In this document: piece by piece, positions 9,401 through 21,400 of the stretch | Numbering within the stretch: the stretch's first letter is position 1 | Layout of the letters: every line of letters begins with the position of its first letter | Assembly: GCA_905221605.1 (NCBI GenBank) | Contig: CAJNDS010000295.1 | Coordinates: 126,001-172,078, forward strand | Direction of reading: 5' to 3' | Source of the DNA: Symbiodinium natans | Taxonomy: Eukaryota; Sar; Dinophyceae; Suessiales; Symbiodiniaceae | DNA length: 46,078 nucleotides | Position numbers and translations under genes: made by a program | Notes under the pieces: model-generated | Database searches by the model: none | Seen by the model: only the letters and a program-made list of their open reading frames with translations | Told to the model about the DNA's origin: nothing

Positions 9401-12400
9401 GGAGTTGTTGCCGTAGGATGTCTTCCGCCATAATAGCCTTCGGCTAACCCCCAAAACCCCGAAATACTACGCCCTTAACCCCACCACCCGAAACCCGAAA
9501 CCCCAAACCCTCAGCATTCTGGATGAAGTTTGGCGCAAGCCGATGCCGAGGATCTGGATGACCTGGAAGACACTGCAGCCGACGGCGTCTCGACCCAGGC
9601 CGAGTACGAGAGCCTGGACAACTGGAAGTTCAACCAGGAGAAGAAGAACTGGAGTAATGGCAACGAGCGCACCGCAATGGTTCTCGTAGCGAGAATCATA
9701 ACCATGATGCAGTTTAAGGGTAATCATAACCATAGAAAAGGGCATACGCAAGAGACAGAGGGGCCTGAATTTTAGCTCGTGTGGTCCGTGCAGGCATCGT
9801 GGGAACCCAGGCTTGAAGACTTGTAAGGGTGTTAAGCTTTATACGGGTTCATGGGTTTATGAGGGCTTAAGGGGTTAAGGGTATATAAGGGTTTAAGGGT
9901 TTGAGGTTGTTAAGGGTCTCTTACTTATTTAAGGGTTTAGAGGTTTAAGGGTTTCAGGGGTTAAGGGTTTGCTGCGTCTAGCCAAATTCCGAATAGCTTG
10001 TTTCGATAGGCCCAGTCGGTCACTTGTAACCATGTCGGGAATCAGAGCTGAGCTTCCTGCATCTTTCTGCTGTTGGCGTGTGTGAGGTCTTGCCAGTGGT
10101 CACAAAGTCAGCTTTCCGTGGTTGCGTGTCTTCTTTTGTGTGGAAAGGACTTTGACATCATCGTCAGCGGCCTCAATGAAGAGACAGACTACCCCTACAT
10201 CTACTGCTACGCCGAAGACGCCTGGGGCTCGGAAGCGACACCCAAACCAAGCCTGAAGCCTCTCCGTGTGGGAGCTGTGTTTGATGAATGACTGTCACAT
10301 TTTTTTCGTATACCATACATGCAAGCAGGAGCCCCCAAAAGGACCAGAGTTTAGAGAGCTGACCACCTGTCTCCTCCCTGCATCTCCTCTGGCATGTTTG
10401 CCTTCTCAAGGATGAGACGGATGGTGGGAGCAGTGGGCCTGGTAGCAGCCCAAACGTGATGAGGTGGGACGACCTTGCCGCTCAGAGGAAAGTTTGGACC
10501 TAGTCCGGATGCTGTTGAGTTGGTACATGTAGATGGCCTCAGCAGCCAGTCAGAAGGGCAGAAGACCCGACCTTGAGCTTCTAGCAATCTGTGCTGTGCG
10601 GCAGGAAGACTGCTGGAATGCTCCAGCGCTTTGTTCTGTTGAGCCAAGCTGTAGTGTGCTGCAAGTGGGGGGGGGGGGTTCTCAAACTCCCAGCCATAAA
10701 CCCCTGAACCCCGCAACCCTGAACCCCATTTTGTGACGTTCTGACCGAGGCCAATACCGGACCCGACAATGTCCACACCATCTGGGCGGGCATCGGAACA
10801 GTTCAGACATTCGGCATGCAAGGGTTTCAGGGGTTTTGGACTTCAGGGTCTGAGGCTTTCAGAGTCTTTGGGTTTAGGGCTTTAGGGTTCTAGCCTTAAG
10901 TGGAGTCCTTTCAGCAGGGATCTCTGACATGAAGTGTAGCTGTGGACCCTTGGCCGCCTAAGCCCTCGACTCCAAGCCCAAAGCCCTAAGCTCCGTTGCT
11001 GTCCGCTGACCCACGAGGACCCTCGATGAGACGCCCCCTGAGTTCACGCAGCTCTCTATCAAGGCACCTAAGCTGCAGGGTTCCGGGTTCGGGCTTAGGG
11101 CACCGAAGCTGCAGGGTTAAGGTTTGGGGGTTAAACCCGAGACCGCAAGTCCTTACCCGGACCCCGAAAGCCTGACAGGTTTAGGGCTTTCGGGCTTGGG
11201 ACCCTCAGATCCCCAAAGCCCCAAACCTAAACCACAGGGCCCCAACGTCGGGGCATGTCAGGATCCCACGGACAACAACGACCGCCTCGTGGTCACCTTC
11301 TCGCTGAATGAGGTGCGTGGCATGTCGTGGCTCCACGGGCTTTTGTTCAGGGCCTCCTTCAAGGCAGCATAAACGGTTTCCATCCTTTCAAGGCGGCTTC
11401 TAGTATACTTAAGGGGTATGGGGGACAACAACCCAAACCCCCAAAGCTACCCAAAAACATCCCGAAGTCCTTCCTGAATCCCAGCTGCGCAGGCTGGAAC
11501 GGCCTACTGCCGCACCACGCGGAGTGACTCTGGGGAGACAGACCTGCAGCGCCCAGCTCAGCTTGTGGGGTGTACCGATCCCTAAACCCTAAACCCTAAG
11601 CCCTAATACCCTATACCCTAAACCCTAAACCCTGAACCCTACACCCTAAGCCCTAAGTCCCTAAACCCTTCCAGGATCAACCGCATCTTGTCTGCCAACT
11701 ACTACCAGAGTGTGGGCGCTGGCGGCATCGTGGAGCCTCGACCACTGCGGGGGTTCTATGCTGGAGAATCAGACATAGAAAGCCCGAAGCCCGAAGCCCT
11801 AAGCCCTAAGCCCTAAACCCTAAACCCTAAACCCTAAACCCTAAACCCTAAACCCTAAACCCTAAACCCTAGAAAGCCCAGGTGCTCAAGAAACAGGGTT
11901 AGTTTTCCCCCACCTCTCCATCCGAACAGAGAGAAGGAACCCCCGAGGTAGAGTCTGCTTTTGCTACGTTTTTACAGGAGAGCCACGCCAGAGTCGCTAG
12001 AGTAAGAACCTGAGGGAACGATCACGATCGACAAGTTGGAGTCTTCGGACACACAGACGCTCTACGAGGCAGGGGAAGCAGGGAACTACGCTAGGGCTGC
12101 GCTGTTGTAGGGTTCTGGGCTATGCAAGGCATGCGAGGCAAGAGGCTCGCTCAACCATGTGACAAGGCCGTGGACCTTGCAAAAGTGTCAATGTGCGAGT
12201 GGTAAGTAGTGAGTGAACGGTGGCCAACAATTGCAGTGCCTTGGGGGTATACAGTGTGCAGTGCCTTGGGCGTGCGTTGGCCCTGCTTGCGTCTGGGTTG
12301 GTGTTCAGACTGAAATAAGTTACCTGCTTAAGGTAACTTCAGGCCACTGCTGCCTACGGTTGGACACTACGGTGGTTAATTGGACACGTTTCAGCGGAAT

Positions 12401-15400
12401 GGTTAGTCGACGGTCACAGTGGCACGTATGGTCCTTTTACCAGCCACATGTCGGCAGAGTGATGCTGTTCTTGACAGCCTTGATCTAGACAGCATTGATC
12501 GTGGATGGTGCTCCATACAGGGCACCCATAGTTTCTTGGTTCCCCCTCCAAGTGTTGGAGGCGTTTCTCTGCTTGGTGCCGGTGCTGGGAGGTACAATGC
12601 CCCCTCGTACCTGTAGACGGACAGGAAAGTTGGGAGCTTCGCCTGTGGCACTTCCGCGAAATCCATCACACTGGCTTCGTGCTCTTGCACCTCTGTGACT
12701 TTGTGCCACCTGTCCTTTCACTTCCTTCGCCTCTCAAAGTCCATCGGCGTCGCCACCAGACTTGCTTGCTGCTGAACGACGCAGTCCTTGTTGCAGTTCA
12801 GCTCTGGCTCAGACGCGTGCCATTTTACATTGTGCTGCCCAGACTGTCCAGCCTGATACACCGTGCTCAAGTTGCGGGTTTGCCGAGGGATCCGTTTGTT
12901 GATGGGTTTCAGGGCATGGGGTTCACGAATTTATCAAACCTGGCAGACGACGCCGATCAGTTTTACCAAAACTAGGTGCACCAACAGGGCTGCATCCTTA
13001 CAGGATTCGATGCCTAGAAAGCAGAAAGCAGAAAGCTTAAGGTAACCAGGTAACCGAATACTTGTGCAGCATAACCCGAGTGGGATAGCGCAATCTAGGC
13101 TCCTTGCACAGCAACCCAGACTTGCCACGAGGCCTCGCAGTACGACGTCTACTGCTGGGCCATGGACTCGGCAGTGAATACTCAGGGACTGCCGCGGCCG
13201 AACTACATGACGCAGGCCAAGCTTCGGGGCATCAGCGGTTTTGAAAAAAGGAGTTTTCGGGTGTCGAGTTCTGGGTTGAGGGCCTTGAGGTTTGATTTTT
13301 GAGTTTCGGGTGGGGGGTTTGACGACGGCCGGTGACGGTTAGTGACATGGGCTTTCGCCGGGGGGGGGGGGGTTCGTTGCTTGGCCTGTGGATGCCCCGT
13401 GCGAGACCTACGTCAACACGCCGGTGGGCACAACTCTCGCCCACGCGCAAACGTCGCCCAGTGGGGGCAAGACGCAGTACGTCTGGGTGAAGGACTTGAC
13501 GCCACCGTCCATGCACCTCGGTTCTGCCACAGCTTGTTTTTTCAGGTAGGTTCTTTCTTTGTATCAAGAGCTTAGAGCCTAGGGTTGAGTAGGGTGCATC
13601 CAGAGATGTAGGAGGGAAGAGTGGCATAAGCCCCACTCTCAACGCGTTGTAGAGTACCTGAGCATCGCATCTGCTTTCAAAGGATCTACGTCTCCTCAGA
13701 GGCCTTATCCGAGGACACCATCCAGATCACCCTTCAGCTCAACGAGCCAGGCTCTCCAAACCCTAAGCCCAATTTTCCTGGAAACCCCTAAGCCCTAACC
13801 CTGAAGCTGGCCGAAGACCCTGACACACGTACCGCATCTTGTCTGCCAACCACTTAGCCCCACCCGACCACTCAAGGGATCTACGCTGGAGAGGCGGACC
13901 TAACAAGCAGAGTCTGCTTTTGCCACCCTTTTACACTCGAGCCAAGCCAGAGTCAACACCTGAGGGAACGATGCCAACAAGTATGGTTTTGGCGCGTTTC
14001 GGGGCTGGAAAACAGGTTGCTGGCGCGGTGCTAGTACGGCGCTAGCAACATGTGCACGGGGGTTGTCCAGACAGCCAGTCACCAGACAGGCCCGCAGGTT
14101 TGTAGGCCCAGGGATTTCCCCAGATCCCAGGCTTACCACCTAAGCCCTACATCTTAAAGCACCTTGGCCAGGTTTCGAGGGGATTTAGTATTCACTCTGA
14201 AGCTGCGTGACCGTTGAAATTCAACGTCAACCCCTGTACGCCTTACAGAATGCCTCCACTCTGTACTGTTTTGAAGAGTTTCAGATGCAAACGTGCTACT
14301 TGCTATTGCTTTCTCATCTCCCGTAGGAGGGGCATTTTGTCATCTTGGACATGGGGCCTCCCCCAAACTGCATGCATTCCCCGACACATGTTGGGCGAGT
14401 GGCATTTTGAGAAATGACCATATGCAAATCCCTCCAAGAGAGCGCTTAGGCCTGGGCCGCATGTTCGACCCTTTTGTTTCCCCAAATGCCCGAATGGTGA
14501 AGGGGCGACCCCTAACCATTGGAACCCTAAACCCTAAGCCTGAGTTAGACTCGAGTTTCCGGGAAGTCTCGCCCGAATCTAGCCACGCAGCCGGGGGTAG
14601 TCAGTCACGGCGCCGTTGCAGAGTAACACAGGCAGTGTGTCATGCGGTCTTCTTGCCGGCAGGTACGGTGTGGTGCATGCCCACCTTACCTGTTGTGGAT
14701 GCCACATATGTGGACACTGCAGACGTTGCCAGCGGAAACTTCAAGGACACCTCGGGGATGATGGTCCAGGGTCACCCCGCCCCAACAATCAAAACATGCA
14801 GGACAAGATCACGGGGGCGAGCAGCCCTGTGTCATTTCTCCAGTATGTGCCCACAGCTTACACCAATATCGATGTGGAGGTGGACAGGGTGGTCAGGCGG
14901 GGGATGTTTGTGAAGAATCTCCTGCGGCCTGAATCCAGGGCGCACATGTGCTTTGAGGCTGCAGAATCATTACCCCCCCCCCCCCCCCCCCCCCCCCCAA
15001 TACTAAAACCAACTCTGCTGCGCTCCAGCTTTATGATTTCCGGAAAGGATCCCTGCAAGTTTGCTGCAACCGTAAACTCTATGGCCCCGGTCCACTACCC
15101 TATGACCCTGCCCAGGGACGATGCTGCGGGAGCCCCTCAGATTCTTACCGTTGCCTTTTTTTGTGTTGGGACTTCTTGGGCTGAAATTTCGAGAGGCCTA
15201 AACCCTACATACACCATCATCCCTAAACCCAAATGCCCTAAAACCTCAATTTCTCAACCACACAAGCCCCCCATGGTGGGATGACCTCGAGGCTGCTTAT
15301 CTGGCCGCCGAGTCGCCCTACAGCATCTTCTGCTTCGCCTCGGACGACTGGGATTTCGAGGCTTCAGGGGGCTTCGGTGGGGGCTTCAGGGGCGTAGAAT

Positions 15401-18400
15401 TTTAGGGTTTAGGAGCTTAGAAGTTTTGGGTTCAGGGCGTTTCAGGGGAACTTCAGGGGGCTCTAGAGGCTTAGAAGTTTAGGGTTTAGGGCTTGCGGAT
15501 TTTGAAGTTTTTGAGGTGTTTGGAGCTGAGACCCTGAAAATTAGGTAGCTGCAGGCCTGCTGGTCTCAACCCCCAAACCCCTAAATCCCTAAACCCTAAA
15601 CCTCTGATTTAGGGGTCTAGCGATGTAGGTGTTAGGTGTCTGGGTTTATGGGACCCGAAGCATGCCCAGGCCACGGGCGCGGCGCAGCAGTCCATCAACT
15701 TCCAGGCAGGCAACGTGGGCGCGCCCAACGAGGCGCCTTGGAGAGTTCAGGGTTTTGGGGGTTCAGGAGGCATGAGAGCGCATAATTTCAGTACAGAGAC
15801 AGAGGCTCGAGATTTCTAGAGTTGTTCAAGATCTCTGAGCCGGCTCTGTGCGTGCAAGGTGCAGCCACTAAGAAGTCGGAATCAGCTGCACGCCGCAGAG
15901 ATTCATGCTCCGGTCTCTTTTGTAAAGTTCTGTGTCCTGATGCGGCTCTCCTTTTGAAGCCTTGGCTGTGCCAGGTAGCTGCTGCTTTTAGCCTCCGCTC
16001 AAGGCCCTGAACCATATATTAAACGCTATCTTGCCCATTTGGGTTTAGGATTTCAGGGTGCTGGGGGCACCTCGAACCCTAAACCCTAAACCCTAAACCC
16101 GAAACCCTAAACCCTAAACCCTAAACCCTAAACCCTGACTCCTGGCTATCTCGGCCCAAAACCAGCCGGATCCCCACGGCCGGGTACGGGGGTCCCAGAT
16201 GCGCAGGTGGTCTATCAGGATGTCTTGGACTTCTCCTCCGCGGCCGCTTGTCTGAATGGTTCTGCATCCGTGCGGACGCATGTGAAAAGACCGTCTGACA
16301 GTATGGGTCCTGCAGTAGTTGCAGCAGAAGGTGCCAAACCGGCGTTTAGTGTGATCAGGGCTTTGCAAGTTTGGTAAAGTCCCAAGCTCCTGGTGCAAGG
16401 TTGGACAAGTGATCACCTTGGACCTGACACCGCCGACCATCCAGATCAACAGCGCGGCTCGGCTGAATTCTTGGCTCATTCTGAGTCGGGCGCCGCCGGC
16501 CGGAATCAGTCAAGACTGCTTTCCCCCCCCCCGTCGTCCCTAAGCCCTAAGCCCCTGAACGCTCCCCCCCTCAAGCCTAAAACCCTCAACCCCAAACCCC
16601 TCGACCTCCAAGCTGAAACTCAGGTGTCCACCACCGAGACGACGATCACGGTCAACCTGGAGCTGAGCGAGACAGGGACGGCCTGGTGCCAGGTGCCGAG
16701 GGCTTCGGCGCTTTCTCGTTTAAAATCTCGAAGTTTCATGGTCACATCTTTGCTATTGAGCCCTGCAGGCAGTCCGGCATGGCTTCAATGCCGCAACCCC
16801 AGCTGGGAGTCGTGTTGCTTTGCCACTTTCTCTTTGCTCTGAATCTTGGCATCTGGATGAGTTTTTCGACGAGTTCTGCCGCCAAGGTGCCTACCATTCT
16901 AGAGATTCTGGACAGCAACTTCACCTCCGAGTATGTCCACGTCAGCCTCATGCCTCAACCATGCAGTCCTCACAGAATGTCCCTGCAGTTTCTGAGTCCT
17001 ATCGCCTCAATCTTTGGACGCTCCTGATCTAGGCCCCACGACGGTGCCCGTGGATGTCCAGATTTTGGGCTACGACCGCCCGAGGTGCACTCGGGAAGCC
17101 CAAGCCCTAAAGCCTAAGCCTAAAGCCTAAAGCCTAAAGCCTAAAGCCTAAAGCCTAAAGCCTAAAGCCTAAAGCCTAAAGCCTAAAGCCTAAAGCCTAA
17201 AGCATAAAGCCTAAAGCCTAAAGCCTAAAGCCTAAAGCCTAAAGCCTAAAGCCTAAAGCCTAAAGCCTAAAGCCTAAAGCCTAAAGCCTAAAGCCTAAAG
17301 CCTAAAGCCTAAAGCCTAAAGCCTAAAGCCTAACGCCTAAAGCCTAAAGCCTAAAGCCTAAAGCCTAAAGCCTAAAGCCTAAAGCCTAAAGCCTAAAGCC
17401 TAAAGCCTAAAGCCTAAAGCCTAAAGCCTAAAGCCTAAAGCCTAAAGCCTAAAGCCTAAAGCCTAAAGCCTGAAGCCTGAAGCCTGAAGCCTGAAGCCTG
17501 AAGCCTGAAGCCTGAAGCCTGAAGCCTAAAGCCTAAAGCCTAAAGCCTAAAGCCTAAAGCCTGAAGCCTGAAGCCTGAAGCCTGAAGCCTGAAGCCTGAA
17601 GCCTGAAGCCTGAAGCCTGAAGCCTAAAGCCTAAAGCCTAAAGCCTAAAGCCTGAAGCCTGAAGCCTGAAGCCTAAAGCCTAAAGCCTAAAGCCTAAAGC
17701 CTAAAGCCTAAAGCCTAAAGCCTAAAGCCTAAAGCCTAGAGCCTAGAGCCTAGAGCCTAAAGCCTAAAGCCTAAAGCCTAAAGCCTAAAGCCTAAAGCCT
17801 GAAGGCTTAAACCCAAAACCCAGCACAGGGTGCCAGGGCCGAAGGGGTTGCCAGTGTCCACTCTTGCGCCTTCTCGAGGAACTGGGATCCCACCTACATG
17901 ACCCCGCTGCAGTCCGGATCTCAGAGAAGCCCTCTTTTGGTGAAGGTCCCGGGCTTCAAAGCCATCCCCCCTCCCACCCTCCAACTTTTTTTGAGTAAAT
18001 GGCCCCAAAGCTCCATGCCACACTGCGTCTAGGCTCGGCACTTACTACGACATCTACTGCTACGCCGATGACGACCTCTGCAATGGCTGCAAGGTGACCA
18101 ACGGCGTGTCCTTCAACTACGTGAGCGCCTAGACATAGAGAGGGCGCTGGTGAGATTCAAGGTGCCCTAAGGCCCTAAATCCTAAACCCCAAGTCTCAAG
18201 ACCTCTAACGATCTCTAAGCCCCAGTCCCTCTAAACCCCAAATCCAAATTTGAGGTGAAAGGTTGAGAACAGCAGCTGTTTGGGGATTGAGGGATGCTAT
18301 GAGCTGCGATTGCGCGAGTGGGGAAGCTGAACGCTTTGACGATGTTTGTGGTCTGGCATGCTCCCCTGTTGTCCCACTCCAGCTGGAGAAGCTGACAGAC

Positions 18401-21400
18401 AGCGGAGCATTTCTTCTTCAGAGAAAGGCCGCTTGTGGAAAAGTGCGGTGGGTTCCCTCTGTTGGGTGGTCCCTGTTGGAGGGAGGGAGAGAGAGAGAGA
18501 GAGAGAGAGAGAACCGACGTAACGCGGGATCGGGGCGCGCAGTCTGCGCGGGGGGTCTCCCTCCAATCCCCAAAGAAAGAAAGAGAGCGAGCCCTGATTT
18601 CGAGAACAGACCCGATGCCTCGACGTCCTCTAAGGCACATCGGCCCGAGAGCTGAAGGTGCGAACCCTGGACCTCACGCCTCCGCAGATGAGGCTTTGGA
18701 GGGGGGGGTTTAGGGTTTAGGGTTTAGGGTTTAGGGTTTAGGGTTTAGGGTTTAGGGTTTAGGGTTTAGGGTTTAGGGGGCGAAGTAGACTTCTTGGGGA
18801 GTCGTTTGGGTCTAAGGATTTTCGATGATTTCCAGGTACCAGTTTCTGCGGATGGCCTCTTTCTTTTTTGTTTTCTGTCTTTCTTGTCCGCGGTAGGAAA
18901 ATTAGAACTTGACATCTATACTTAGCCTAGGGTTTACCCAACCATCTTCCTGTGCTGATGCGACGGTACCGCCTCCTGTAGATACTGAGGTTTCTTGAGG
19001 CTTCTTAAGGTTTCTCAAGGCTTTCTTGGCCCCTTTATCATCTGGGGCTCCTTTTGAAAGGAAAACCCCAGCCCTGAGCCCTGAGCCCTGAGCCCTGAGC
19101 CCAAAACCTTGAACTCTAAACCCTAAACCCTATCCCCTATAGCCTTCAAATACAAATCATCACCTTCAACTGACCAGGTTCATCGCCGCGGAGTCCATTG
19201 CACACGACCAGATCATCATCACCCTCCAGGCAGCTCTTACACCCCCCTAAACCCTAAATCCCAAACCCTAAACCCTAGCCCTAGACCCCAAACCCTAAAC
19301 CCTAATTCCTGACCCCCTAAGCGCTGAGAAGGAACATTCCGAAACCTGCATGCCATGCTCCCGAAATGGGGTGCTGCTCCAAAGTTCTGGGCCCTTGCTT
19401 GGGGTCATTGCTGCAAAAAGTCCTTGTAGATGAGGGTGCCTGGTACCCCAAACTATGAGGCATGCGTTGTTTTTTTTGAAGAGGCCGAGCAGGCACTGAA
19501 TTCAGATCAAGCAATCCTCAACCCTAAACCCCAAAACCCCCCGTAAACCCTAAACACCCCCTGGCCCAGAACGCCCCAATCATGTAATAAAGGCGTGTAC
19601 GGAGGGACCCCTCAATCTTATTCCCCTACATGAACCCGATATATACCTTACATGGTCCCTAGATACGTAGGTATCCCCTAAGGTTCCTTCTAAGGGGTCC
19701 CTCCTTTTAGTCCCTGGATGTATGGGCTCCTCTCTCAGGTCGATGAGGGTGCCAAGGTGTGGTGCGCTGCCTGGGACACCGACCCTGCCCTGGTCTCGAC
19801 CGGCCAGGAGCTTCTGCCTAGGATGGTTTTTAGGACTCAGGGTTTAGGTTTAGGGTTAGGGTTTTGGGGTTTAGGGTTCAGGGATGGTTTAGGGTTCAGG
19901 AATTGGGGTTTGGGGTTTAGGGTTTTGGGTTCAGGGTGAGGCGTCGAAAGGTGTATGCCGAGCACACTGGACCGTTTCTTTGGCATCATCGTCGTGCCAC
20001 TGCAAAAGAGCAGTTGCATGTGTAGCCTACGTAGTAGGTTCTTTGCATGATGGTCACATTTAGGCCGGTTGGGGGGCTGTATGGCAACACGGACCCCCTT
20101 TCCCCACTATTTCACCATGTCTATGCCAGGATTACGAGACCAAGATCAAAGGCAAGGCAGCAGATTGTTTCTGGGATTGCAAGGGTTTGCTGGGTTTAGC
20201 GTTCATCTGCTCACGCTGTTTCGTGTCGGGCGCATGTCTTTGTGATGGGTCTGAAACAGGTTGACTTGCCTTCTGAATTCAGCCAAGGTACCGACAGCTT
20301 CGGCAACCAGTGCGGAACATTCTGGATCTACGACATGGATGCCTTGCTCGCAAAACTGTAGTGTGCAGACAATGCATGTGCATGCTGTTCCTGTCTCTGT
20401 GAGCACACGCCTGTTGTTGCACACTGCAGTGCATCTTCAATCGGCCTTGCCTGACATGCCCCAGATACCCAAACCCTCAACCCCACCAAGGACGACATTG
20501 TTGACGTGATCAACGCGGCCGACAGTGTCACCACACGTGCTGAGTACGAGGTGCGCCGGGCTCAACCTCAGCTGTGGTAAAGCTTAGGGAACGACGTTTG
20601 TTCAGCATTTCGAGCTCTTCCGCCGACTTTTTCCCGAGCCCGAACCCTCAAAGCCACGAGACGCCGCTTTTCTGGCTGCAGTTCCTGATTAAGGTAGCGT
20701 CTTGTTTTGGGAACTGAAGGCCACAACATGGAAATACAACCGGGATGTGGACATCATCGTCAGCGGCCTCAACGAAGAGACGGACTACCCCTACATCTAC
20801 TGCTACGCCGAAGACGCCTGGGCATTGGGAGACAAGCTACTTCTGGTCCTCAAATCTTTGCATCAGAATCAGAACCGCTGCATGGGTTCAAGGTCAAATC
20901 TGACCAGGGTTAGGGTTTAGGTAAAGTTTAGGGTTTACGGATTAGGGTTTGGGGTTTAGGGTTTAGGGTTCGGGGCTCCTTGAGAAAGCAACCAGGACGA
21001 CGAGCTGACGCCCAACAAGATGATCTTCGACAATGCCTTGAACGCCGGCCCAAGGCTTCGCTGAGGGTTTGGGGTTTGGGGTTTGGGGTTTGGGGTTTAG
21101 GGTTTGGGGTTCGGGTTTAGGGTTTACGGTTTACGGGTTAAGGGTCCCAGGTCCTAAGTTAAGTCCTAAACCCCCGAGACCGGAAGCCCTAAACCTTCAA
21201 CCTGCAACTCCAAATTCCGACCCTGAGTCTGACTTCTCCGGCCCCCGGCAAGCCTTCCTTGCAGGAATGTCTACACCATGTGGACGGAGATTGGCACCAT
21301 CCAGACCCTGGATGCCCCCCGACCTCAGATCTTTGTGGTGCTTTACTGTAACTTTAGATCCTTACCTTTTTTGGGTTTATTGGGTTTCTTATTAAGGCAG

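Noticed and set aside
14293-15284. Two overlapping + strand open frames of over 200 codons
   Set aside because: They cross exons 14663-~14763 and 14802-~14887, but the flanking parts include telomere-like units and a long C run. Only the segments matching other module c copies are believable.
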